Assembly: GCA_013215565.1 (NCBI GenBank)
Contig: JABSQV010000003.1
Coordinates: 1 to 64,000 of the forward strand
Direction: 5' to 3'
Source of the DNA: Myxococcales bacterium
GTDB taxonomy: Bacteria; Myxococcota_A; UBA9160; SZUA-336
DNA: 64,000 nt
Every line of letters starts with the position of its first letter. The first letter of the stretch is position 1. Below are positions 54,255 to 62,161 of the stretch, one piece after another. Under the pieces are notes generated by a model that was given only the letters and a program-made list of their open reading frames with translations, was not told the origin of the DNA and did no database searches. The position numbers were made by a program, and so were the translations under genes.

Positions 54255-57200
54255 CTACCGGCAGCCTTGCTTGTCGAAGGTCCAAGCCGGATTTCCGGCG
54301 TACGGTGAACCAGCTGGGCCACCAGTCGGGTCCGCACCCAACGGTCCATTCCCGCAACCCAGCACACAATGGTCAAACCCGGGCTGTGCGACCGCCGTGA
54401 GCGCGATGAACTGCGCGTCACCCAGGTCGACACCCGGGGGAGCCGGACTGGTCTGGCCCGCACCCTGCCAGTACACGTCACACGATGCCACCGGGCAATC
54501 GACGCTCGCCGGAAGCGCTGTGCCCACCGCGACGAGCGCCGCAATCTGCGCATCGCCGAGCGTCAGGTTGTTACCGTCGTTGACCGTCGAATCGCCGCAC
54601 AGGCAGCCCGACCCGAGCTGTCCGCTCGTCCCGGTCGCGTTACTCAGTACCTGAGCCGGGTCGAATGCCGCCGGACATTGGTCGTTTGCGCTGCCGCGTC
54701 GGTCGAACTCCGGATCATCGAAGCCCACGCAAAGCGGTTCGCCGTTCAGGCCCAACGGACAGAAGACCGTATCGAACTTGTAGACGAAGTCCGTATTCCG
54801 GTTCGCGAACACCTTCACGTCACGACCAGAGCCTGCGCCCACGTACGGGTAGCTCGGGAAGTCAGCCAACACGTTCGCAGCCTTCGGACGCAAATCCTGC
54901 TGCGTCGTGAACATGTTGCAGGGACCCGAGAGACCGCCGCCGGCCGTGCCTGGCCCGCAGTTCACGCCGGGCGCCAGAGGCGGCTTGGCCGCCTGCGTCC
55001 GAGTCGGGAAGTCATCGACGCCGGTATTAGTCAATGCGCCCGATCCCGTGATGTTCAGAGGATTGTCGCACGGAGGCAGGTCGAGGGAGAGGCTGTTGTC
55101 CCCGATGCACCCCATGATCCCGTCAGGTCCGGGCCCGTAGTTGGTCGAGAAGACCAGGAAGAAGTTCGGGTCCGTGATGAGCCCCGGATCCGCGGGCGGG
55201 AACGTGAAACCGACCCCGAGCGTCGCACCGTTCCAGGAGAGCACGCGGGGGGGCAAATACGCCCCGGCCCCGTCCCCGTACACGTCCGGGAGGGTGAGCC
55301 CGGCAGAGCCCGTGCCGCCTGCGATGTTTCCGATCAGCTTGGCGTCCGTACCGGGGTTATCGTTGTCGCGGTTCTGCGACCCCGCGAACCCGGTCGTCGC
55401 CGCGACCAGGAGCGGCACCTTGATGTTGTAGCCGACATCCATCAGGCCCCCGATCCTGCCGTTCAGGTCGGTGCGGCCAATGGTCTCGAGGAGATCGAGG
55501 TTCGTATCGCAGGCGTTCGGGGGAGTCCCACAGTCGGCCGTGTGGCTGTCGTACCCGACCGGGATCCAACCGCGCGCCGGGTCGTTGGCGGTGACCGGGA
55601 ACACCGGACTGGTGAACCCGGTGCCGCCCTTCGCGACCGGAACCAGGTGCGGCGGTGTCGCCCCGCAGCCCCGGCAGTCGAGCGTGTCGGTCGCCGAACT
55701 AATACAGTCGTTCATGGTGATCCCGAGGCCCAAAATATTGGGCACGTCCTCTGCGAACGGCACACACGGGATTTGCGCGGCCAAGGTCGAGCACCGCCCG
55801 GTCCGGCGGAAGTTGTTCGCATCGCTCAAGTCGTTGAGAACCCCTCGGTCACCACCCATGAAACAGCGGAGGTCGCCCTGGTTGATCCAGGTCTGGGAGA
55901 AGACCAGGACAATCTGCAGGACGTCGCCCAGGCCCGCACGCGTCCCACTGTAGTGGTCGAACACGGCCTGGAAGCCGATGGCGGTGTCCTCTGCCGTCAG
56001 AGCCGGCAGGGGAGGAACGCCCGGAAAGCCGGCAACCGGAGACACACCGGGCTTGGACTGCGCGGCGAGCATGAAGTCGGTGGCTTCCTGCTCGAACACG
56101 CTCCAAATGTAGTCGACCCCACAGTCCGGCGGGCACTTTCCACTGATGTCCCCGCCCGCGGCCACGACCAGACTCTTCGTGGTGTCCGTAAGTTCTGACG
56201 CAGCAATGTCGCGCGACCACAGGTAGGCCGGGGTCACGCGGGCGGCCGCGTCTTCCCAGCAGTAAAGGTCGCCGATGCAGTGGCTGGCACACGCAGAGTT
56301 GGTCGGATCCCCGAGTCCTGAGCCGGCGGTACAGCCGACGTCAAGCAGCATTCCACACGGATCCCCGGCCGCGCCGGTCGGGAAGTTGTCGGTACACGCC
56401 AAGCCGGTGTCGTTCTCGCAGTGGCCCACGACGGGATCGTCCACCGACCATCCAATGGCCGCATCGCACGGGTGCGTCACGATCAGGCTGTCGGTGGAAC
56501 TCCCCACGAGCGATCCGGAGTTGAAACCCCACTCGGAAAACGTCGAATCCGCGAAGCCGCGAAGACCTCGAACCCCGAACTCGTCGCGAAGGGCCGTCAA
56601 GTGGGCCCGCTCTGTCGCATCCGTGAACACGGCCGGATCCAGCGCCCCGGTGATGGGCACGACTGCAAACGCCTGACCGCCCACGATTTCGATGATCTCA
56701 GTGCCGCTAAGGGCGACGTTGTTCAAGGTCCCGGGTGCCCGCTGCGGCGTCACCGACCTCGGCGGGTTCTCGATCGCGAAGCGCGGCCCCGTGAGCCCGA
56801 TGCCGTTCAGAACGTCCAGGGCGCCGTTCGACTCGTTTCCGATATTGTTGAGACTGAGGCCGTTGATGTGGGTCCCGAGCGAGACGCCAAAACCCCCGGT
56901 GAGGATATCCACATCGCCGTCCGAACAGATCCCCTCAACACCGCCGCAGGACGTGGCCTCGAAGACCGCGGTGAATACCGGGGCTCCCGTGCCGTTCGGG
57001 TCCGCAGGAATCGGTACCGTAGTCGGGATCGCTCCGGCGAGCTTGCCCGTGCAGAGGCAGTTCGGATCGTTTAGTTGAGCCGGACTCACGGTCACGTCCC
57101 AGCCTTCCGGGAAGATGCAGCCGGCGCTCGTGCCTCGAGAGCACGCATTCACAGGCGTGGGAAAGGTCCAGCAGAGCTTGTTGGGCTCGGCCTTGCACAG

Positions 57201-57455
57201 GCCGCAGTTCCCTGTCGAATTGAGAGCACCGCCGCATGGTTGCTCCGCCCCGCCTTGGTAGCCCTCTCCCACTGGGAGTTTCGTGAAGATCGACCGACAG
57301 CCGTCCGTGAGATCGCACGCCGACTGGGCGCTCACGTCCAGTACGTTGTTATCCCCGTATCCGCTAATAGCCGAATATACGGTGACCTGGTTAGCCGCAA
57401 CTGGCGTTCCGAACACCAGAGCGATCGCGAAGGCGATCATACGTGTCGCGACCAT
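54255..57455 (-). CDS. large cysteine-rich secreted protein with dockerin-like C-terminal repeats
   Basis: The ATG at 57455 follows AAGGGAGGGAAT and starts a signal peptide (to about VAANQ). The 1066-residue product has about 44 cysteines spread along it, often as CxxC or CxC pairs, and no transmembrane segment, so it is probably disulfide-rich and extracellular. Near the end (about 953-977) STVNDGNNLTLGDAQIAALV resembles the calcium loop and helix of a dockerin repeat, and a second, more degenerate unit (about 991-1020) has VDLGDAQFIALT. No PEP-CTERM tail is present. I do not recognise the central 900 residues. It lies upstream of paralogues B and A on the same strand. Confidence 0.8.
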   Translation of the reverse strand: MVATRMIAFAIALVFGTPVAANQVTVYSAISGYGDNNVLDVSAQSACDLTDGCRSIFTKLPVGEGYQGGAEQPCGGALNSTGNCGLCKAEPNKLCWTFPTPVNACSRGTSAGCIFPEGWDVTVSPAQLNDPNCLCTGKLAGAIPTTVPIPADPNGTGAPVFTAVFEATSCGGVEGICSDGDVDILTGGFGVSLGTHINGLSLNNIGNESNGALDVLNGIGLTGPRFAIENPPRSVTPQRAPGTLNNVALSGTEIIEIVGGQAFAVVPITGALDPAVFTDATERAHLTALRDEFGVRGLRGFADSTFSEWGFNSGSLVGSSTDSLIVTHPCDAAIGWSVDDPVVGHCENDTGLACTDNFPTGAAGDPCGMLLDVGCTAGSGLGDPTNSACASHCIGDLYCWEDAAARVTPAYLWSRDIAASELTDTTKSLVVAAGGDISGKCPPDCGVDYIWSVFEQEATDFMLAAQSKPGVSPVAGFPGVPPLPALTAEDTAIGFQAVFDHYSGTRAGLGDVLQIVLVFSQTWINQGDLRCFMGGDRGVLNDLSDANNFRRTGRCSTLAAQIPCVPFAEDVPNILGLGITMNDCISSATDTLDCRGCGATPPHLVPVAKGGTGFTSPVFPVTANDPARGWIPVGYDSHTADCGTPPNACDTNLDLLETIGRTDLNGRIGGLMDVGYNIKVPLLVAATTGFAGSQNRDNDNPGTDAKLIGNIAGGTGSAGLTLPDVYGDGAGAYLPPRVLSWNGATLGVGFTFPPADPGLITDPNFFLVFSTNYGPGPDGIMGCIGDNSLSLDLPPCDNPLNITGSGALTNTGVDDFPTRTQAAKPPLAPGVNCGPGTAGGGLSGPCNMFTTQQDLRPKAANVLADFPSYPYVGAGSGRDVKVFANRNTDFVYKFDTVFCPLGLNGEPLCVGFDDPEFDRRGSANDQCPAAFDPAQVLSNATGTSGQLGSGCLCGDSTVNDGNNLTLGDAQIAALVAVGTALPASVDCPVASCDVYWQGAGQTSPAPPGVDLGDAQFIALTAVAQPGFDHCVLGCGNGPLGADPTGGPAGSPYAGNPAWTFDKQGCR

Positions 57456-58122
57456 ATTCCCTCCCTTGAAATGATTTAACAACGCCAGCGGATCTTCCGT
57501 GACGAACTGTGACGTAGTAAGAACCCTGCCTCGGCGCGCCCGCGCCCTGAAATACATCCCTGTTGCAAGAAGTCCACGGAGTATACATGAACCAATCAGG
57601 GCGAACGCTCTTTTAGTTGCCAGAACACAACAAAAGTGTCAGAAGCACGCAGGCCCCGCCAGAACTGCCCGGAGCGGCCGGGAGAAGCCGCCGCAGCTGC
57701 CGCGGGGCCCTTTGCGGCAGCCGGGTCAGGCTGCTCACTTCCCGTCAAATACCCGTAAATAAAGGGACTTCGTGTCCTTACGGGTCCTGACGCGGGCGCT
57801 GGGCCGCTACTTGGGGACGCGCCTCGCGAACATCGCGCGGTCCCCGTCCCGGGTCCCGGGTCCTGCGGCTCCGGCCCAAAGGACGCGCTAAGTCCCTGGA
57901 AAAAGGGGGGGTTCCACCAGACGGCGGAAAGACCTCACGAGCGCCCGGAACTCGGAATCGAGGGCCCGTCACCGCACGAGACGCGTGTTTTGAGCCCCGG
58001 AAGGGGCGGCCGCCCCGCGGCGAGCGATCGCTGCGCTAAGAGAAGGATGGGACCGGTTCCCCCCGTACGCGGGGCAACCTCGGGGCGATTCCCGATCGCC
58101 GGCCCGGACGCAGCGGGTCCGG
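57456..58122. other. 667-bp non-coding region
   Basis: I see no supported gene here. On the minus strand it is the leader/promoter region of the large secreted protein, with a TATACT-like element at 57585-57580 but no matching -35. A perfect 8-bp stem with a GC-rich loop lies at 57696-57721 and a 5-bp CCCCG/CGGGG stem with a four-base loop at 58061-58074. A 6-bp stem (58104-58122) abuts the sigma-factor stop. The stretch 57590-57645 is notably AT-rich compared with its flanks. No tRNA or known small RNA pattern was recognised. Confidence 0.5.
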
Positions 58123-59538
58123 CTAGAGGTCGGCGAAGACCTCGAGCAGGCTCTCCCTGGACGACTGACGCAGCTTCTCGATCGCGCGGGCCTCGAGCTG
58201 GCGGACCCGCTCGCGTGAGAGCCCGAGCTTCTCGCCAATCTCCTCGAGCGTGTGATCTTGCTCGCCCTTCATCCCGAACCGCCAGCGCAAGATGTTCCGC
58301 TCCCGCTCGTTCAGGCGCGCGATCGAATCCTCGGTCGCCCGCTCGAGCCGGAAGCGGTCGAGCCCATCCACGGGAGAGATCGTGACCGGGTCCTTGACGA
58401 AGTCCTTCAGGACCTTCGAGTCGGTACCCTTGACCTGGGTCTCCAGCGACACCGGCTCCCGAGTCATCTTCTGCAGCTTCTCCGTCTGATCCACCGACAG
58501 ATCGAGGGCCTTCGCGAGCTCCGTGGTGGTGGGTTCGCGGCCGAGCTTCTTCGAGAGCGCGTTCAGCATGCGGTAGTACTTGAGCAGCGTGTCGTGCATG
58601 TGGCTCGGAATGCGAATCGTGCGCGACTGGTTCTGGATCGCACGAATCAGCGCCTGCCGAATCCACCAGAGCGCGTAGGTCGAGAACTTGTGGCCCCTCC
58701 GGTAATCGAATTTCTCGACGGCCCGGATCAGCCCGAGGTTCCCCTCTTGGATCAGGTCCTGGAACGCGATGCCCATGTTCCGGTAGTCCTTGGCAATCGC
58801 GATCACGAGCTTCAGATTGTGCTGAACGAAGCGGTTCTTGTGAAACATGAGCCGGTCGTACGCGAGGTCGACCTGGTCCATCAGCGGGGCAAAATCCGCG
58901 TACTTCATGCCGACTGAGACCTCGATCTCGCGCAGGTGCCGCCGGAGCACCCGCAACTCCCGGTCGCGCTCCGTCTTGCCCTTCTCGGAACGAGGCGCCC
59001 GCCTCGGCGACCTGAGTCGCTGTAACTGCTTGTCGTACCCCTGCATCGTATCCCGGGCGGTTCGAACCTTGCGCCGGATGCGTTCGAAGATCTGCATCGA
59101 GAGGTCGGCCTGTCCGAGTGCGCGCTGGATGCTCTTCCGCGCCCGCGCGAACTTCTCCGGGGCAGCCCCCCTCTCCTCGAGGCCGTCGTAGGCCCTCAGC
59201 AGCCTCTCGACCCGCTGAAGCGCCTTGTCGAGGCGCTCGCCCCGCTGCTCACCATCGGGCGTTCCGGAGCCGTAGGACTCGGACATCTTGGCGGTGACTC
59301 GATTCTCCGCCTGGAGACCGCGCCAGATCTGAACCGCCTCCCGCCAGGTGAACGGAATCGACAGGATCCCGGCGCGCATCTCGAGGGTCGCCGACTCCAT
59401 CTCCTTGGCCAGCATCACCTCTTCCTCTTTCTTGAGGGTCGGGATGCTCGCGATGTCGCTAAAGTAGGAGAGCAGGGTGTTCCGATTCCGGGCGACCTCG
59501 GCCTCCGGATCGACGTTCGAGCGTTCGGGATCGATCAC
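58123..59538 (-). CDS. sigma-70 family RNA polymerase sigma factor (RpoD/RpoS-like)
   Basis: The 471-residue protein has region 1.2 ([17 protein letters not shown], 24-40), a charged non-conserved insert (about 85-215), region 2 with [60 protein letters not shown] as its core (242-301, described by position), region 3 and the region 4 HTH ([21 protein letters not shown], about 433-455). Region 1.1 is missing and the length is short for RpoD, so this is either the group 1 factor of a lineage with a short RpoD or an RpoS-like group 2 factor. A consensus promoter and a long leader lie upstream. Confidence 0.92.
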   Translation of the reverse strand: MIDPERSNVDPEAEVARNRNTLLSYFSDIASIPTLKKEEEVMLAKEMESATLEMRAGILSIPFTWREAVQIWRGLQAENRVTAKMSESYGSGTPDGEQRGERLDKALQRVERLLRAYDGLEERGAAPEKFARARKSIQRALGQADLSMQIFERIRRKVRTARDTMQGYDKQLQRLRSPRRAPRSEKGKTERDRELRVLRRHLREIEVSVGMKYADFAPLMDQVDLAYDRLMFHKNRFVQHNLKLVIAIAKDYRNMGIAFQDLIQEGNLGLIRAVEKFDYRRGHKFSTYALWWIRQALIRAIQNQSRTIRIPSHMHDTLLKYYRMLNALSKKLGREPTTTELAKALDLSVDQTEKLQKMTREPVSLETQVKGTDSKVLKDFVKDPVTISPVDGLDRFRLERATEDSIARLNERERNILRWRFGMKGEQDHTLEEIGEKLGLSRERVRQLEARAIEKLRQSSRESLLEVFADL

Positions 59539-59746
59539 TTTCTTCTCCGCTCCAGTGGCCAGCGAGAACCTCCCTCGCTGGCGAGTCAGTGTCGGCGACG
59601 CGCTGCGGCCCGGCCCGTGGACTCCGCCCGCGGCCAGCGCCTCGTCCTCGATGTCCGAGCGATGTCCGTTTCCCCCACAACACTCACCAAACCCGCGAGC
59701 GGCCTGCTACCGCGACGCTCACGGAGGCCGACGCGGTGTGTCAATT

Positions 59747-59781
59747 CCCTGAACGAAAAAACGCGCAAAAAGCGCTCAGGG
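59747..59781 (-). promoter_or_regulatory. nested hairpin with T-tract in the sigma-factor leader
   Basis: On the minus strand an outer stem CCCTGA (59781-59776) / TCAGGG (59752-59747) encloses an inner GCGC-TTTTT-GCGC stem-loop (59775-59763) that is followed by GTTTTTT. The inner part looks like a weak intrinsic terminator and the outer stem could compete with it, so attenuation is possible. Function is inferred. Confidence 0.4.
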
Positions 59782-59851
59782 ACGCCCATACTGTGGGCGA
59801 ACCCGCGGGGGGACGGCACTTGCCGTGGAAAAGCCTTGTCCGAGCCCGTCG

Positions 59852-59880
59852 AAAATACGCCAGTGCAGAACCGCTGTCAA
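59852..59880 (-). promoter_or_regulatory. strong sigma-70-like promoter of the sigma factor
   Basis: On the minus strand TTGACA (59880-59875), a 17-bp spacer and TATTTT (59857-59852) are a full -35 and four-of-six -10 with ideal spacing. Transcription would start near 59845, about 300 nt upstream of the start codon at 59538. Confidence 0.6.
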
Positions 59881-60013
59881 CGCTTTCCGGGCAGAAAAAC
59901 CCGATTCCGCAGCAGGCCGTTCCGCACACCGGGGGCGACCCCCAACGAGGGAAACCCCCCGGGACCCGGCGCCGTCTTGGGGCGCAAGCCCCGGGCCCGG
60001 GGCCCACGGGCGC

Positions 60014-60577
60014 TCAGATTGAAGGCTTCCCCCGGCTCAGGAGTTGAATGAATTCCGACCGGGTCTTCGGGTCGGACTCGAACTCTCCCAGCATCGCGCT
60101 CGATACCGCGTAGGCGTTCTGCTTCTGGACCCCGCGCATCATCATGCAGAGGTGGTGGGCCTCGAGCACGACCGCGACGCCCTTCGGCTTCAGCGCCTGA
60201 TCGAGGGCGGCCGCGATTTCGTTCGTGAGCCGCTCCTGGATCTGAAGCCGCCGCGCGTAAACGTCGATCAGCCGCGGGATTTTCGAGAGCCCGACCACCC
60301 GCCCGGCCGGAACGTAGGCCACGTGAGCGCGACCGAAGAACGGAAGCAGGTGGTGCTCGCAGAGGCTGTAGAAATCAATGTCGCGCACGATCACCATCTC
60401 GTTGGTGTCCTCGTTGAAGATGGCCCGCTTCAGCGCCTTGAGCGGGTCCTGCGCGTAGCCCTGCGTCAGGAACTCGAACGAGCGACTGACGCGCTCGGGC
60501 GTACCTACGAGTCCTTGCCTGCCGGGGTCCTCACCGATCTCCTTGAGCAGCACCGTCACCAGGTCCTCGATCCGCAT
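60014..60577 (-). CDS. folE: GTP cyclohydrolase I
   Basis: FolE makes 7,8-dihydroneopterin triphosphate from GTP for folate, biopterin or queuosine-type pathways. The 187-residue protein has the zinc ligands Cys73 and His76 in [10 protein letters not shown] and Cys144 in HHLCMMMRG, with [11 protein letters not shown] before them. Its start shares one base with the stop of the first PTPS gene (TGATG), so it is the last gene of lexA-PTPS-PTPS-folE. Confidence 0.96.
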   Translation of the reverse strand: MRIEDLVTVLLKEIGEDPGRQGLVGTPERVSRSFEFLTQGYAQDPLKALKRAIFNEDTNEMVIVRDIDFYSLCEHHLLPFFGRAHVAYVPAGRVVGLSKIPRLIDVYARRLQIQERLTNEIAAALDQALKPKGVAVVLEAHHLCMMMRGVQKQNAYAVSSAMLGEFESDPKTRSEFIQLLSRGKPSI

Positions 60578-61014
60578 CAGTCCTCCTCCAACTCCCCCCG
60601 GTACTCGACCGAATTGTTGTCCGTCTCGACGAGCCGGATGCGGTCCAACGCCGCGGGCGCAAGACGACCCGCGAGCGCCCGCCAGACGAAGCGCGCGATG
60701 TTCTCCGCGGTCGGAACCTGCTTCTCAAAGGCCGCGACGTCGCGGTTCAAGAGTCGGTGGTCGAGCACCCTGAGCACCCGATCTTCGACGACGCGGTCCA
60801 GCCGGGCGGGGGGCAACAACTGTCCCGTCTCCGGATCCGGTTCCCCCCGGAGCGTGACCTCGAGGCCGTAGCCGTGCCCGTGGCCGTTGGGGTTCGCGCA
60901 GCGCCCGTAGACCGCCCGGTTCCGCTCCTCGCTCCACGCCTCCCGGCGCAGTACGTGGCCCGCGCTGAATCGATAGCGGCGTGTAATCCGGAGCGTGGGC
61001 CGGGCGGAACTCAC
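60577..61014 (-). CDS. 6-pyruvoyl-tetrahydropterin synthase / 6-carboxytetrahydropterin synthase family (complete active site)
   Basis: The 145-residue protein has the zinc ligands His20 (FSAGH), His45 and His47 (GHGHGY), the catalytic-type Cys39 in YGRCANPNG, and DHRLLNRD and PTAEN further on. It would convert dihydroneopterin triphosphate to 6-pyruvoyl- or 6-carboxy-tetrahydropterin (QueD type). Position before folE places it in the pterin branch. It starts with a 4-bp overlap with the second PTPS gene. Confidence 0.9.
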   Translation of the reverse strand: MSSARPTLRITRRYRFSAGHVLRREAWSEERNRAVYGRCANPNGHGHGYGLEVTLRGEPDPETGQLLPPARLDRVVEDRVLRVLDHRLLNRDVAAFEKQVPTAENIARFVWRALAGRLAPAALDRIRLVETDNNSVEYRGELEED

Positions 61015-61421
61015 CGGGCACCCCGGATCACGTCGACGAAGCCGTCCTCCGCGGGCGAGAGGCGTACCTGCTGGAGCAGACCGTCTGGCAGGGCCCGCTC
61101 CAGCAGTTCGAAGATCACGAGCGCGAACTGCTCGGGCGTCGGGGCGCGGTCCCGGAAGAAGGGGGTGTCGTCGTTCAGGTTGCGATGATCGAAGCGGTCC
61201 TCGATTTCTTCGACCAGAACCCGCTTCAGCCGCTTCAGGTCGATCACCATGCCGGTCTCGGAATCCGGCACGCCCTCCACGGTGACCTCAAGCCTGTAGT
61301 TGTGTCCGAACTCTCCGGTTCCGGCTTCCGGGCCGAAGGCGGCCCGGTTCCGGCCCGGGTCCCAGTCCGACCGCTCCAGGCGATGCGAAGCGCAGAAATC
61401 CAGTCGCCGGGTCAGCCGCAT
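61011..61421 (-). CDS. divergent PTPS-family protein lacking catalytic Cys and one zinc ligand
   Basis: The 136-residue paralogue aligns well with its neighbour: FCASHRL (His13), GEFGHNYRLEV, FDHRNLNDD and PTPEQ. But where the neighbour has Cys39 and His45, this protein has Glu32 and Phe38, so the usual nucleophile and one of three zinc histidines are gone. It may be inactive in the standard reaction, have a different activity, or form a mixed oligomer with the neighbour. It starts 28 bp after lexA. Confidence 0.85.
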   Translation of the reverse strand: MRLTRRLDFCASHRLERSDWDPGRNRAAFGPEAGTGEFGHNYRLEVTVEGVPDSETGMVIDLKRLKRVLVEEIEDRFDHRNLNDDTPFFRDRAPTPEQFALVIFELLERALPDGLLQQVRLSPAEDGFVDVIRGAR

Positions 61422-61449
61422 GTGCTTCTCTCCGGACCCGGCGCGTCCG

Positions 61450-62049
61450 TCAGTACCGCCGAACCAGCCCGACGACCACGCCCTGAATCTCCACCTCCTG
61501 GGCCGGAAACTCCATCGGGCGGTGGTCGGGATTGGCGGGCATCAGGCGAACCTTGTCACCCTCGCGATGGAAGCGCTTCAGCGTGACCTCGAGACGATCG
61601 ATCAGGGCGACGACCGTCTCGCCCTCCCGCGGTTGGGTGCGCGGCTCCAGCAACACCACGTCCCCGTCGAGGATGTGGTCCCCGCTCATCGAATCCCCGC
61701 GCACCCGGAGCGCGTAGCACGGATTCGTACCGACCATCTCCTCAGGAACCTGGATGGAGTCACTGGTTTCCACCGCCTCGATCGGCACGCCCGCCGCTAC
61801 CGATCCGAGCAGCGGTACCTGCACGACGCCGCTCTGGGCCGGCTCTACCAGTTCGAGGGAGCGGCTCCGGTTCCAGGCCTTCCGCAGCAGCCGCTTCTCG
61901 ACGAGATTCTGCACGTGCTTGTGCACGGTCGCGACCGACGAGAGCCCGAAGTGAGACGCGATCTCCTCCAGGCTCGGGGCGTACCCCTCGCGTTCCAGAA
62001 AGCCCCGAATAAACTCGAAGGTCTCGCGCTGCCGCTTGGTCAAATGCAT
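61450..62049 (-). CDS. lexA: LexA, SOS repressor
   Basis: LexA represses the SOS regulon until RecA triggers self-cleavage. The 199-residue protein starts at the ATG at 62049 (upstream in-frame ATG at 62139 adds an unlikely Arg/Pro-rich extension). It has the N-terminal winged helix (TKRQRETFEFIRGFLEREGYAPSLEEIASHFG), the Ala86-Gly87 cleavage site in GSVAAGVP, Ser120 (GDSMSGDH) and Lys158 (VTLKRF). No classic SOS box is recognisable by eye in 62050-62161. It is followed by the two PTPS genes and folE. Confidence 0.95.
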   Translation of the reverse strand: MHLTKRQRETFEFIRGFLEREGYAPSLEEIASHFGLSSVATVHKHVQNLVEKRLLRKAWNRSRSLELVEPAQSGVVQVPLLGSVAAGVPIEAVETSDSIQVPEEMVGTNPCYALRVRGDSMSGDHILDGDVVLLEPRTQPREGETVVALIDRLEVTLKRFHREGDKVRLMPANPDHRPMEFPAQEVEIQGVVVGLVRRY

Positions 62050-62161
62050 CCCATGCCCCCCCCTCGGTCTCGCCCACCCCGGCAACGCCCGCGGCCGGAA
62101 CTCGATCCAGGACCCGAGGCTGCGTGGCGCCGGCCGCATACTCTACCTTCAGAGCATCCGC

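Larger units (their letters stand above)
59539..60013. other. 475-bp non-coding region containing the sigma-factor leader
   Basis: No gene is supported here. It holds the promoter at 59852-59880 and about 300 nt of transcribed leader in front of the sigma-factor start at 59538, including the nested hairpin at 59747-59781. The part from 59900 to 60013 is very GC-rich with several short G and C runs next to the folE stop. Confidence 0.5.

Noticed and set aside
58061..58074. CCCCG/CGGGG hairpin near the sigma-factor 3' end
   Set aside because: Five base pairs with no T-tract and the wrong distance for a terminator; common by chance in GC-rich DNA.
59739..59744. Perfect TTGACA on the minus strand upstream of the sigma factor
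   Set aside because: No -10 element lies at 16-18 bp, and a better promoter is at 59852-59880.
62050..62161. Possible LexA box in the lexA promoter region
   Set aside because: No CTGT-N8-ACAG or other good palindrome was found by eye; box types differ between lineages, so absence is not evidence.
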